From Sphingomonadaceae bacterium (GTDB lineage: Bacteria; Pseudomonadota; Alphaproteobacteria; Sphingomonadales; Sphingomonadaceae): DNA of 8,038 bases. The translations under genes and the position numbers were made by a program. Under the pieces are notes generated by a model, which was not told the DNA's origin, did not search any database, and saw only the letters and a program-made list of their open reading frames with translations. The stretch lies in the NCBI GenBank assembly GCA_016462305.1, contig JAEMTM010000081.1, positions 1 through 8,038 of the forward strand, read 5' to 3'. Every line of letters begins with the position of its first letter. The stretch's first letter is position 1. Below, piece by piece: positions 1 to 6,892 of this stretch.

Positions 1-1017
1 GCGCTGTTCGGCCATGCCCATGGAAATGAGGATCGGTTCATCCTGCTGCCGCGCCTGAAAGTCCGCTTTGCTCGACAGACCGCGCCAGCCCGAAGCGATC
101 AGCGCCTGCACCGTTGGTGCGCCTAAGGTCGTGCCGGGGCCAAGGACAATGATCGTGTCGGGCGCGAATTCGGCGGCTGCGACCTGAACTGCGCGGGTAA
201 AATCATAGCTGTCGGTCAGTTGCGCGCCGAGTGTGTAGTCATAAATGGCCTCATGGCTGAACGCGCGGGGGGACCAAATCCGGCCCTGCCCATCAATCGC
301 GGGAATTTCGCCAGCCCCGAAATCGGTCATTGGGTTTTCGGCCCGCGCCATTGGAACGATGTGGTTCAGCAAGGGGCTGTGGAATGCGGCGTGGTGCATA
401 AGGCGCATCGGAAAGCGGTCGTCCTTGGGCAGCCGCTCCATCAGCCATTTCAGCCCGGCGTCGTCTGCGGCGAACACAATCATGCCGCCCAAGCGAATGG
501 AAATGTGGACATTAATGTGTGATACTGTCTGCACTTCCTTCAACAAGTTACTGACAAGAAACATTTTGTCTTGGCTAATTTTCCAATCATCATCAACGAT
601 TGACCAGACAATCTGTCCGCCGGTTCCATGCTGATGCATGATCCCGCCCATATTGTTGACGAGCCGCGCCCCGCCCGCAAGATCGACGATACCCGCGCAA
701 GCCAATGCCAGATACCAACCCATGGAGTTGCCGGTTACCGCGACAATCTCATATTGTGCGCGGTCAATCGCGGCGAAGTCCGCCATTGCGCAGGCGTAGA
801 TCAACGCCGAGGCATTATCGCCGGTCATATGCACCGATGGCGTGTATTTGTCTGCACTATCAAGCTGCGAGACAGTCACCTGCCCCTTCGCCGCCCGCAC
901 GGCATCCACGGTGGCAATTATTCCCCCTCGCGCCGCATGATGTGCCCGAAGATAGCCAAGCTCTGCGGCGTTATACGTCCCGCGTCCGGGGCAGATGACT
1001 AAAGCGCGTTTTTTCAT
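1..1017 (-). CDS. FabD-like acyltransferase with altered active site (3' end cut by window edge)
   Basis: This is an open reading frame of 339 codons without a stop; its C-terminus lies beyond base 1. The start at 1017 gives MKKRALVICPGRG, which leads straight into the first strand of the FabD fold. It overlaps the upstream gene's stop as ATGA and has only a weak purine-rich site, so translational coupling is likely. The nucleophile elbow GNSMG places the catalytic Ser at 98, and AFHSPLL places the catalytic His at 213. By hand alignment to E. coli FabD, the oxyanion Gln11 is Arg12 (PGRG for PGQG), the His before the Ser is Asn97, and the malonate-binding Arg117 is Met123. AT-family enzymes that lack this Arg generally do not use carboxylated acyl groups, so the family name 'ACP malonyltransferase' probably misstates the substrate. 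A cytosolic acyl transfer role beside the E1 gene is inferred. At 339 residues or more it is longer than E. coli FabD (about 309), so it carries a C-terminal extension. The fold is confident; the substrate is unknown. Confidence 0.82.
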   Translation of the reverse strand, partial: MKKRALVICPGRGTYNAAELGYLRAHHAARGGIIATVDAVRAAKGQVTVSQLDSADKYTPSVHMTGDNASALIYACAMADFAAIDRAQYEIVAVTGNSMGWYLALACAGIVDLAGGARLVNNMGGIMHQHGTGGQIVWSIVDDDWKISQDKMFLVSNLLKEVQTVSHINVHISIRLGGMIVFAADDAGLKWLMERLPKDDRFPMRLMHHAAFHSPLLNHIVPMARAENPMTDFGAGEIPAIDGQGRIWSPRAFSHEAIYDYTLGAQLTDSYDFTRAVQVAAAEFAPDTIIVLGPGTTLGAPTVQALIASGWRGLSSKADFQARQQDEPILISMGMAEQR

Positions 1018-3206
1018 GCCACCGCCGCCCGTGCGGCTTCGATGATGGACGCTTTGCTCGGCAAAACCAGTTCCGCCGCTGGTCCCAAGGGAATGAAGCA
1101 ATCCTCTGCCGTAATCCGGCTGACGGCATCGCCGCGTCCTGCCTCGGTCAATAGGGTCATCAACTTCTCGCTGAGGCTTCCCGACCTGCGGCATTCATCG
1201 ACAATCAAAATTTTCCCGCAATCCGCCACCGCCGCAACAATCGCCTCGGCATTTAACGGGTGCAGCCAGCGTAGATCGATAATCCGCAGGTCAATCCCCC
1301 CCGCCTTCAATTCATCCGCAGCCTGACGCGACAGAAAATAACCATTTCCGTATGTTATGATCGCAAGTTCAGTACCTTTGCCAAATTGACCAAGCGCACC
1401 AAGCGCAATAACATTGTCCTGATCTGGCGCAACATAAGGTGCAGTCCACCCGCCGTCGTCCGCCTGTTGCAGGTCGGTTATATGATAGAGCGCGATAGGC
1501 TCAATAAAGACCACCACCCGCCCGTCCTCATGCGCCAGACGGACGCATTCCCGCAACATCGCTGGCGCGTCAGCGGCGCTGGACGGACAGGCGACGATGA
1601 TGCCGGGAATATCGGTAAGGACGGCCAGGCTATTGTCATTGTGGAAATGCCCGCCAAATCCCTTTTGATAAGGCAGGCCAGCAATGCGGATGACCATCGG
1701 GTTGCGATATTGCTGGTTTGAAAAGAAGGATAAGGTTGCTGCTTCGCCCCGAATCTGGTCCTCGGCATTGTGCAGATAGGCCAAAAACTGGATTTCGGGG
1801 ATCGGCACAAAGCCGTTATGCGCCATGCCAATGGCAAGGCCCAAGATCGTTTGTTCGTCCAGCAATGTGTCGAACACACGCGCTGCGCCAAATTTTCCCT
1901 GCAAACCCTGCGTCACGCCATAAACGCCGCCCTTGCGCGCGACATCTTCGCCAAACACCGCGACATTGGGATATTGCAGCATGATGTCCGCCAACGCAAA
2001 ATTGATGCTCTTGGCCAAGGTCGCTGGCTTGGCAAGGTTACGCGCGTCATGCGCGAACAGGGCATCACGTTTCGCCGCATCGGGCAAGGGCTGCTGCGGC
2101 TTTTCGGATTTCTTCGGTTCAATCGACGCCATAACCTCTGCCGCCGTTATTAGTCTTGGTTTCGCCAGCGCATCGCGTGCCACGCTGTCGACCCGGGCAC
2201 GCATATCTTCATAGCGCGCGACAATCTCCGCGCCGGACATGCCCGCTTGTGCATGCAAGATACGCGCGCTGTGCAACAAGGGGTCCTGCGCCTCAGCCGC
2301 CTCAATCTGTGCAATAGGGGCATAACTTAATTCAACATCCGCCCCGGCATGCCCCATCAGTCGGATCGTCTGCATGTGCAGGAAAACCGGCTTGCGCCGC
2401 GTGCGGGCATAGGTCACCGCCTCTGCGCATCCGCGCAGCGCATCGTTCAAGTCCGCCCCGTCGCAGCTTATATAATGCAAAGCGGGCCTATGCGCGAAAT
2501 TGGCCGCGATCCACCCGCCCGGCGTGCGCACGGAAATCCCAATGCCATTATCCTCACACAGGAACACAATCGGCATAGGCAAATGCTGATACGCCGCCCA
2601 ACACGCCGCGTTGAACGCCCCTTGCGATGTAGAATGGTTCGCAGACGCATCACCAAATGAACATAGGATGACGGAGTCATGCGGCAGGACCGCGTCAGCA
2701 AGCTGCAACCGCTGCGCCATGCCAAGCGCATGCGCCGCGCCCACGGCCTTAGGCAGATGGGACGCAATCGTGCTGGTTTGCGGCGGAACAAAGGTGTGGG
2801 CGCATCCCAATACTTTGTGCCGTCCGCCCGAAATCGGGTCATCGGCTGACGCCGCGAAGGACAAGGCCATGTCGTGCAAGGGCGTCAGGCCGCCGGCTTG
2901 CTTCTTACGCTGGATCAGGAACGCCGCATCACGGTAATGCAGGAATGCCATATCGGTCGAGCGCGTTGCGGCGGCCATGGCCGCAGTGCCCTCATGCCCC
3001 GAACTGCCAATGGAATAGAAAGTCTTACCCTTGGAACGCCGCGCCCAAAGGTCGAGATGGCGGCTCATGATTTGTGTGTCGAACAGATCCACAAGCACAT
3101 GCGGCGCAACCATTTCGGCGGCGTGGTTGATACGCGAAGATGGAAAGTCGTGGGCGGCGACGCGGCGAGAAAATGCCTCGTCCAAGATCGTAGGGCGGTC
3201 AAACAT
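1014..3206 (-). CDS. Fused E1-alpha/E1-beta 2-oxo-acid dehydrogenase (branched-chain-like)
   Basis: This 730-residue thiamine diphosphate enzyme joins both E1 subunits in one chain. The alpha half spans about residues 35-345 and the beta half about 397-730. They are joined by a Lys/Pro/Glu-rich linker near 361-378. The cofactor motif starts at GDA (185-187) and ends at EDN (218-220). Asp186 and Asn220 occupy the metal-ligand positions. YRDAAFL (91-97), GRHK (128-131) and RLMGHAGAD (282-290) resemble branched-chain E1-alpha more than pyruvate E1-alpha. In the beta half, FGEDV (418-422) carries the expected catalytic Glu420, GGHFHND (518-524) the active-site His loop, and IDLRWLHPL (643-651) starts the transketolase C-terminal domain. 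It would decarboxylate a 2-oxo acid and pass the acyl group to a lipoyl or other acceptor in the cytosol. It follows the fadJ terminator by about 80 bases, so it probably has its own promoter, and it overlaps the acyltransferase gene by 4 bases. The start at 3206 has only a weak GTGGG ribosome site. Substrate unknown. Confidence 0.88.
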   Translation of the reverse strand: MFDRPTILDEAFSRRVAAHDFPSSRINHAAEMVAPHVLVDLFDTQIMSRHLDLWARRSKGKTFYSIGSSGHEGTAAMAAATRSTDMAFLHYRDAAFLIQRKKQAGGLTPLHDMALSFAASADDPISGGRHKVLGCAHTFVPPQTSTIASHLPKAVGAAHALGMAQRLQLADAVLPHDSVILCSFGDASANHSTSQGAFNAACWAAYQHLPMPIVFLCEDNGIGISVRTPGGWIAANFAHRPALHYISCDGADLNDALRGCAEAVTYARTRRKPVFLHMQTIRLMGHAGADVELSYAPIAQIEAAEAQDPLLHSARILHAQAGMSGAEIVARYEDMRARVDSVARDALAKPRLITAAEVMASIEPKKSEKPQQPLPDAAKRDALFAHDARNLAKPATLAKSINFALADIMLQYPNVAVFGEDVARKGGVYGVTQGLQGKFGAARVFDTLLDEQTILGLAIGMAHNGFVPIPEIQFLAYLHNAEDQIRGEAATLSFFSNQQYRNPMVIRIAGLPYQKGFGGHFHNDNSLAVLTDIPGIIVACPSSAADAPAMLRECVRLAHEDGRVVVFIEPIALYHITDLQQADDGGWTAPYVAPDQDNVIALGALGQFGKGTELAIITYGNGYFLSRQAADELKAGGIDLRIIDLRWLHPLNAEAIVAAVADCGKILIVDECRRSGSLSEKLMTLLTEAGRGDAVSRITAEDCFIPLGPAAELVLPSKASIIEAARAAVA

Positions 3207-3279
3207 AGCCCACGATAATTAGCGCCAAAAGACGCAAAAGCCATAGAAAAGTGATTTTTTAATCGTGCGATACACAAGC
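3207..3279 (-). promoter_or_regulatory. Probable promoter/leader region of the E1-acyltransferase pair
   Basis: This 73-base, AT-richer stretch lies between the terminator and the E1 start at 3206. Because the terminator should stop read-through, a promoter for the E1 gene is expected here. I cannot assign convincing -35 and -10 boxes: TAATTA occurs near the start codon, but no good -35 lies at the right distance. The assignment rests on position and base composition only. Confidence 0.35.
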
Positions 3280-3316
3280 AAAAAGGGCGGCCTCCGCGTG
3301 GAGATCGCCCATTTTT
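3280..3316 (-). terminator. Intrinsic terminator after fadJ, possibly bidirectional
   Basis: An inverted repeat at 3285-3310 has 11-base arms with ten pairs (one of them a G-T wobble), one mismatch, and a four-base GCGT loop (3296-3299). It lies about 25 bases beyond the fadJ stop. In the minus-strand transcript the stem is followed by five U residues (3284-3280), the standard Rho-independent layout. The plus strand also has five T after the stem (3312-3316), so it could work both ways, although no plus-strand gene is seen here. It separates the beta-oxidation genes from the E1/acyltransferase pair. Confidence 0.88.
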
Positions 3317-3334
3317 GTGTCTGTCGTTCTGGCT

Positions 3335-5530
3335 TTACGCAGCAGCTTTATACAAAGTCTCGCCCTTGTCCGCCATTTCGCGGAAGCTTTTCGGTGGCGC
3401 AAAACGGCTCCCGAAACGTTGCGCAAGATTGTCGGCGGTGCGGACAAAATTTTCCAGCCCGACCGTGTCGATATAGCTCATGGGACCGCCGGTATAAGGC
3501 GCAAAGCCCCAACCAAAGATCGCGCCCAAATCCGCGCTTTGCGGGTCTTTGACAACATCTTCTTCAAAGCACTGCGCCGTCGCAATCAGTTGGATATACA
3601 ACAAACGCTGCTTCACCTCTTCCACCGACGGCTGTTCCTCGGCGAGCGGATAATGCTCGGCCATGCCTTGCCATAGGCTCAGGCGCTCGCCCTTGGCGTC
3701 ATAGTCATAAAAGCCAGAGCCAAATCGGCGGCCCTTGCGGCCAAGTTTGACCACCATCAACTCCATAAAGTCTTCGGTGCCGCTTGGTTGATAGGCGTCG
3801 CCCAATTCCTTCTTGGTTGACTGCATCACGTCATAGCCCAGTTGCAGCGTGGTTTCATCGAGCAACGCCAGCGGGCCGATGGGCATCCCGAGCGACTTGG
3901 CTGCGTTTTCGATCAACGCTGGCTTCACGCCCTCCGTCACCAGCTTCATCGCCTCACCCATATAAGGCGGGAACACGCGATTGGTGAAAAATCCGCGGAC
4001 ATCCTTGACGACAATCGGCGTTTTCTTAATCTTGGCATTATAATCAAAAGCCGCCGCCAAGGCACGATCACCCGTCAACGCGCCGGGGATAATTTCAAGC
4101 AACGGCATCTTTTCGACCGGCGAGAAGAAATGCAGCCCAATGAACAGTTCCGGTCGTGACGAATTTTTGGCGAGGCCAGTGATCGGCAAGGTGGACGTAT
4201 TCGACGCGAACACAACATCAGGGCCGATGACGGCTTCGGCTTTCTTGATAACGTCTGCCTTTACATCGGGACGTTCAAATACCGCCTCAATGATAAGATC
4301 GACGTCTTTCAGGTCATCATAATTGTCCGTGGGCGTAATGCGCGCCATGAAGGCGTCACCGGCTTCTTTGGTCATCTTGCCACGGCTGACGGCCTTGTCG
4401 ATGATCTTGCGGCTGTAATCGACTGCCTTGTTGGCGTCTTCGAGGCTGCGGTCGAGAACGACAACGTCCATGCCGCCCTTGACGGTGACATGCGTAATCC
4501 CCGAACCCATGAGCCCGCCACCCAACACGCCAACCTTCTTGATCTCAACCGGAGGCACGCCTGCGGGACGGCCAGCACCCTTTTCGGCAGCCTGCTTGTT
4601 GATGAACAAGGTACGGATCATGTTCTTCGCTTGGCTGCCCGAAAGCAACTTGGTGAAATATTTCGATTCCACACGTAACGCAGTGTCGAATGGCAGGATC
4701 GAGCCTTCATACAAGCAGGACAAAATCGCCTTTATGGCGTCGAAATTGCCCTTACTTTCCTTATGCGCCATGGCGTTGAGGCCAACGAATAATTGCACGG
4801 CGCGCGGGTCCATTGCCCCTGCCCCGCCCGGGAATTTGAAATCCTTCTTATCCCAAGGTGCCGTGACCTTCGGATTGGCTTTCACCCATGCCTTTGCATG
4901 CGCAATCAGGTCAGCCGCTGGCACGACTTCATGGACCAGGCCTTGCGCCTTTGCTGTAGCCGGATCGAGCGCTTTGCCTTGAATGATCATCATCGCTGCA
5001 TTTTGCAGGCCAATCAGGCGCGGCGTGCGTTGTGTGCCGCCGCCACCGGGCAGCAAGCCCACCATGACCTCTGGCATACCAAGCTGAATTTTCGGATGGT
5101 CAACAACGACGCGATAATGGCATGCCAAAGCCAGCTCAAGCCCGCCGCCCAAGGCAAGTCCATTCAGCGCGCAGGCCACTGGCTTGGCCGAAACCTTACC
5201 CGCGCTCAGGTCCTTGGCCGACTGACCGCCCGTTTCCATTTTGCGCAGTAATGCGTTCAACGCAAAAGCCTGTTCAAAAGCTTCTTTGGTGCTGTTCGCC
5301 TTCGCGCCGCCCAGCATGGTCAAGTCCGCGCCCGCCAAGAAACCGGATTTTTTGCCCGAGGTAATGACCGCGCCTTTCACGGCGTCGTTGGTCGTGAAAT
5401 CATCAACCCATTTGCCGAATTCTTCAATCAACGCGCCATTCCAGACATTCATGGAGGCATTGGGTAGATCAATGGTCAAAAGTGCAATGCCATCGGCGTC
5501 GATTTCGACGGAGAAAGTTTTGTAAGTCAT
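3335..5530 (-). CDS. fadJ: Bifunctional enoyl-CoA hydratase / 3-hydroxyacyl-CoA dehydrogenase (FadJ/FadB type)
   Basis: This 731-residue protein catalyses hydration of trans-2-enoyl-CoA and NAD-dependent oxidation of the resulting L-3-hydroxyacyl-CoA, in the cytosol. The N-terminal crotonase domain spans about residues 5-215. FLAGADL (64-70) forms part of the oxyanion hole. The two catalytic acids are Glu132 in GGGLELA and Glu154 in GMPEVMVG. The dehydrogenase NAD site is GVLGGGLMGSG (334-344), the catalytic His467 lies in GLHFFSPVEKMP with Glu479 twelve residues on, and Asn517 lies in FFTNRV. The C-terminal dehydrogenase domains fill 515-731. Length matches E. coli FadJ (714) and FadB (729). 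I chose the start at 5530 (MTYKTF) because AAGGA lies 8 bases upstream and the protein begins directly at the crotonase fold. The longer in-frame start at 5668 would translate a palindromic repeat. The thiolase gene precedes it, as in fadI-fadJ pairs. All visible catalytic residues are intact. Confidence 0.95.
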   Translation of the reverse strand: MTYKTFSVEIDADGIALLTIDLPNASMNVWNGALIEEFGKWVDDFTTNDAVKGAVITSGKKSGFLAGADLTMLGGAKANSTKEAFEQAFALNALLRKMETGGQSAKDLSAGKVSAKPVACALNGLALGGGLELALACHYRVVVDHPKIQLGMPEVMVGLLPGGGGTQRTPRLIGLQNAAMMIIQGKALDPATAKAQGLVHEVVPAADLIAHAKAWVKANPKVTAPWDKKDFKFPGGAGAMDPRAVQLFVGLNAMAHKESKGNFDAIKAILSCLYEGSILPFDTALRVESKYFTKLLSGSQAKNMIRTLFINKQAAEKGAGRPAGVPPVEIKKVGVLGGGLMGSGITHVTVKGGMDVVVLDRSLEDANKAVDYSRKIIDKAVSRGKMTKEAGDAFMARITPTDNYDDLKDVDLIIEAVFERPDVKADVIKKAEAVIGPDVVFASNTSTLPITGLAKNSSRPELFIGLHFFSPVEKMPLLEIIPGALTGDRALAAAFDYNAKIKKTPIVVKDVRGFFTNRVFPPYMGEAMKLVTEGVKPALIENAAKSLGMPIGPLALLDETTLQLGYDVMQSTKKELGDAYQPSGTEDFMELMVVKLGRKGRRFGSGFYDYDAKGERLSLWQGMAEHYPLAEEQPSVEEVKQRLLYIQLIATAQCFEEDVVKDPQSADLGAIFGWGFAPYTGGPMSYIDTVGLENFVRTADNLAQRFGSRFAPPKSFREMADKGETLYKAAA

Positions 5531-5538
5531 ATCTTCGT

Positions 5539-5543
5539 TCCTT
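5539..5543 (-). promoter_or_regulatory. Ribosome binding site that fixes the fadJ start
   Basis: AAGGA on the minus strand lies 8 bases before the ATG at 5530. This supports the MTYKTF start over the in-frame ATG at 5668. A short all-GC hairpin (5548-5561) sits 4 bases upstream of it. Confidence 0.75.
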
Positions 5544-5572
5544 GTTCGCGCGTTTTCGCGCCAATCTAAAAC

Positions 5573-5669
5573 TTTGTCACCCCCGGCTTGATCGGGGGTC
5601 CATGGCCATATCCGTCGGTTTACGCTGACGTGCCGGACCATGGACCCCCGCGTTCGCGAGGATGACAAA
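5573..5669. repeat. Palindromic intergenic repeat (REP/BIME-like) between thiolase and fadJ
   Basis: Two inverted arms, 5573-5605 and 5638-5669, share TTTGTCA at their outer ends and GGGGGTCCATGG at their inner ends, and are imperfect between. The left arm folds on itself through CCCCCG (5580-5585) and CGGGGG (5593-5598). The right arm contains its own GC-rich self-complementary core (CGCGTTCGCG). The central part can extend the stem through CGTC (5613-5616) and GACG (5627-5630). The arms resemble two different repeat types known to me from sphingomonad and other alphaproteobacterial intergenic regions: a 'GGCTTGATC' type and a 'CGCGTTCGCG' type. The element fills most of the 145-base gap and would be transcribed with the operon. 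It may affect message stability or the thiolase to FadJ ratio; that role is inferred. Confidence 0.8.
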
Positions 5670-5675
5670 ACTAGG

Positions 5676-6890
5676 TTAATTCACGCGTTCGATGATGGTT
5701 GCGGTGCCCATGCCTGCGCCGATGCACAAGGTGGTGAGCGCAGTCGACTTGCCCGACCGCTCCAGCTCATCCAATACCGTCCCTAGGATCATCGCACCCG
5801 TTGCACCCAAAGGATGGCCCATGGCGATTGCGCCGCCGTTCACGTTGATGTCCGAATGATCGACGTTCATCGCTTCCATGAAACGCAGGACAACCGAAGC
5901 AAAGGCTTCGTTCAATTCCCACACGTCAATGTCGCTTTTGTTCATGCCTGCGCGCGCCAGCGCCTTTTGCGCGGCAAATTCGGGGCCGGTAAGCATGATC
6001 GCAGGTTCCGAACCGATAGATGCCATCGATACGATCCGCGCCCGCGCCTTCAGGCCGTATTTTTCGCCCGCTTCCTTGGTTCCGATAAGGACAGCCGCCG
6101 AGCCATCGACGATACCCGAACTGTTGCCAGCATGGTGAACATGATTGATCTTTTCGACATCGGGATAGCGCATGATGGCAATGTCATCAAAACCGGGCAT
6201 CATCGTGCCCATCATCTGGAATGCAGGGGCCAACGCGCCCAAGGACTGCATATCGGTTTGCGGGCGCATCAATTCGTCATGGTCAAGCACGACCTCACCA
6301 ATGACGTCCTTGATGGGCAGGATCGAACGCGCAAAGCGCTTCTCGGCCCATGCGCGGCCAGCGCGCCTCTGGCTTTCAACGGCATAGGCATCCACATCGT
6401 CGCGGCTGTAACCATATTTGGTGGCAATAAGATCAGCAGAAATGCCTTGCGGGATGAAGTAATTGGCAATCGCCGAACGCGGATCGATTGGCCATGCGCC
6501 GCCGTCTGAACCCATGGGCACGCGGCTCATCGATTCAATGCCGCCGCCAACCGCTAGATCGCATTCGCCCGACTTCACCTTGGCAGCCGCGATGTTCGAC
6601 GCTTCAAGGCCGGAACCACAGAAACGGTTCACCTGAATGCCCGACGTCGTGTGCGGATAGCCTGCGGCAAGGATTGCCGTTCGCGTGATAACCGCGCCTT
6701 GTTCCCCCACAGGGGAGACGCAACCAAAGGCCACATCCTCAATCTCTTCGCCCGACAGACCATTGCGGTCGCGGATCGCGGCCAACACCTGCGATGCCAG
6801 ATCGATAGGCGTAATTTCATGCAGCGCGCCATCAGGACGCCCCTTGCCACGCGGGCTGCGCACCGCATCATAAATATAGGCTTCGGTCAT
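5676..6890 (-). CDS. Thiolase (acetyl-CoA acyltransferase, beta-oxidation type)
   Basis: This 404-residue type-II thiolase catalyses CoA-dependent cleavage of 3-ketoacyl-CoA to acetyl-CoA, or propionyl-CoA from 2-methyl substrates, and a shortened acyl-CoA. The nucleophile Cys91 lies in NRFCGSG, His359 in GGAIAMGHPLGATG, and the acid/base Cys389 in LCIGAGMG. NEAF (327-330) and HHAGNSSGIVDG (252-263) are the other thiolase signatures. Length is normal for the family (about 390-430). The start at 6890 has AAGGA 6 bases upstream (6897-6901), inside the last codons of the racemase gene, and only 2 bases separate that stop from this ATG, so the two are co-transcribed and probably coupled. The FadJ gene follows, so it most likely acts as the fadI/fadA partner. 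A biosynthetic acetoacetyl-CoA role is possible but less likely in this context. Confidence 0.94.
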   Translation of the reverse strand: MTEAYIYDAVRSPRGKGRPDGALHEITPIDLASQVLAAIRDRNGLSGEEIEDVAFGCVSPVGEQGAVITRTAILAAGYPHTTSGIQVNRFCGSGLEASNIAAAKVKSGECDLAVGGGIESMSRVPMGSDGGAWPIDPRSAIANYFIPQGISADLIATKYGYSRDDVDAYAVESQRRAGRAWAEKRFARSILPIKDVIGEVVLDHDELMRPQTDMQSLGALAPAFQMMGTMMPGFDDIAIMRYPDVEKINHVHHAGNSSGIVDGSAAVLIGTKEAGEKYGLKARARIVSMASIGSEPAIMLTGPEFAAQKALARAGMNKSDIDVWELNEAFASVVLRFMEAMNVDHSDINVNGGAIAMGHPLGATGAMILGTVLDELERSGKSTALTTLCIGAGMGTATIIERVN

Positions 6891-6892
6891 AT

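Noticed and set aside
2640..2660. Loss of the canonical GDG motif as evidence that the E1 is inactive
   Set aside because: The metal-ligand Asp and Asn are still present, and the beta-half Glu and His residues are intact, so the protein is more likely a variant than a dead enzyme.
3207..3279. Defined sigma-70 promoter boxes upstream of the E1 gene
   Set aside because: TAATTA near the start has no acceptable -35 at 16-18 bases, and other pairings were no better than chance. I kept only a positional promoter-region call.
5531..5668. In-frame 46-residue N-terminal extension of FadJ starting at 5668
   Set aside because: It would translate the palindromic repeat. It has no similarity to the crotonase fold, and the ATG at 5530 has a good AAGGA site and fits family length.
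5814..6509. 231-codon open frame on the plus strand opposite the thiolase gene
   Set aside because: Antisense shadow with no recognisable motif; the thiolase catalytic residues are all encoded on the minus strand here.
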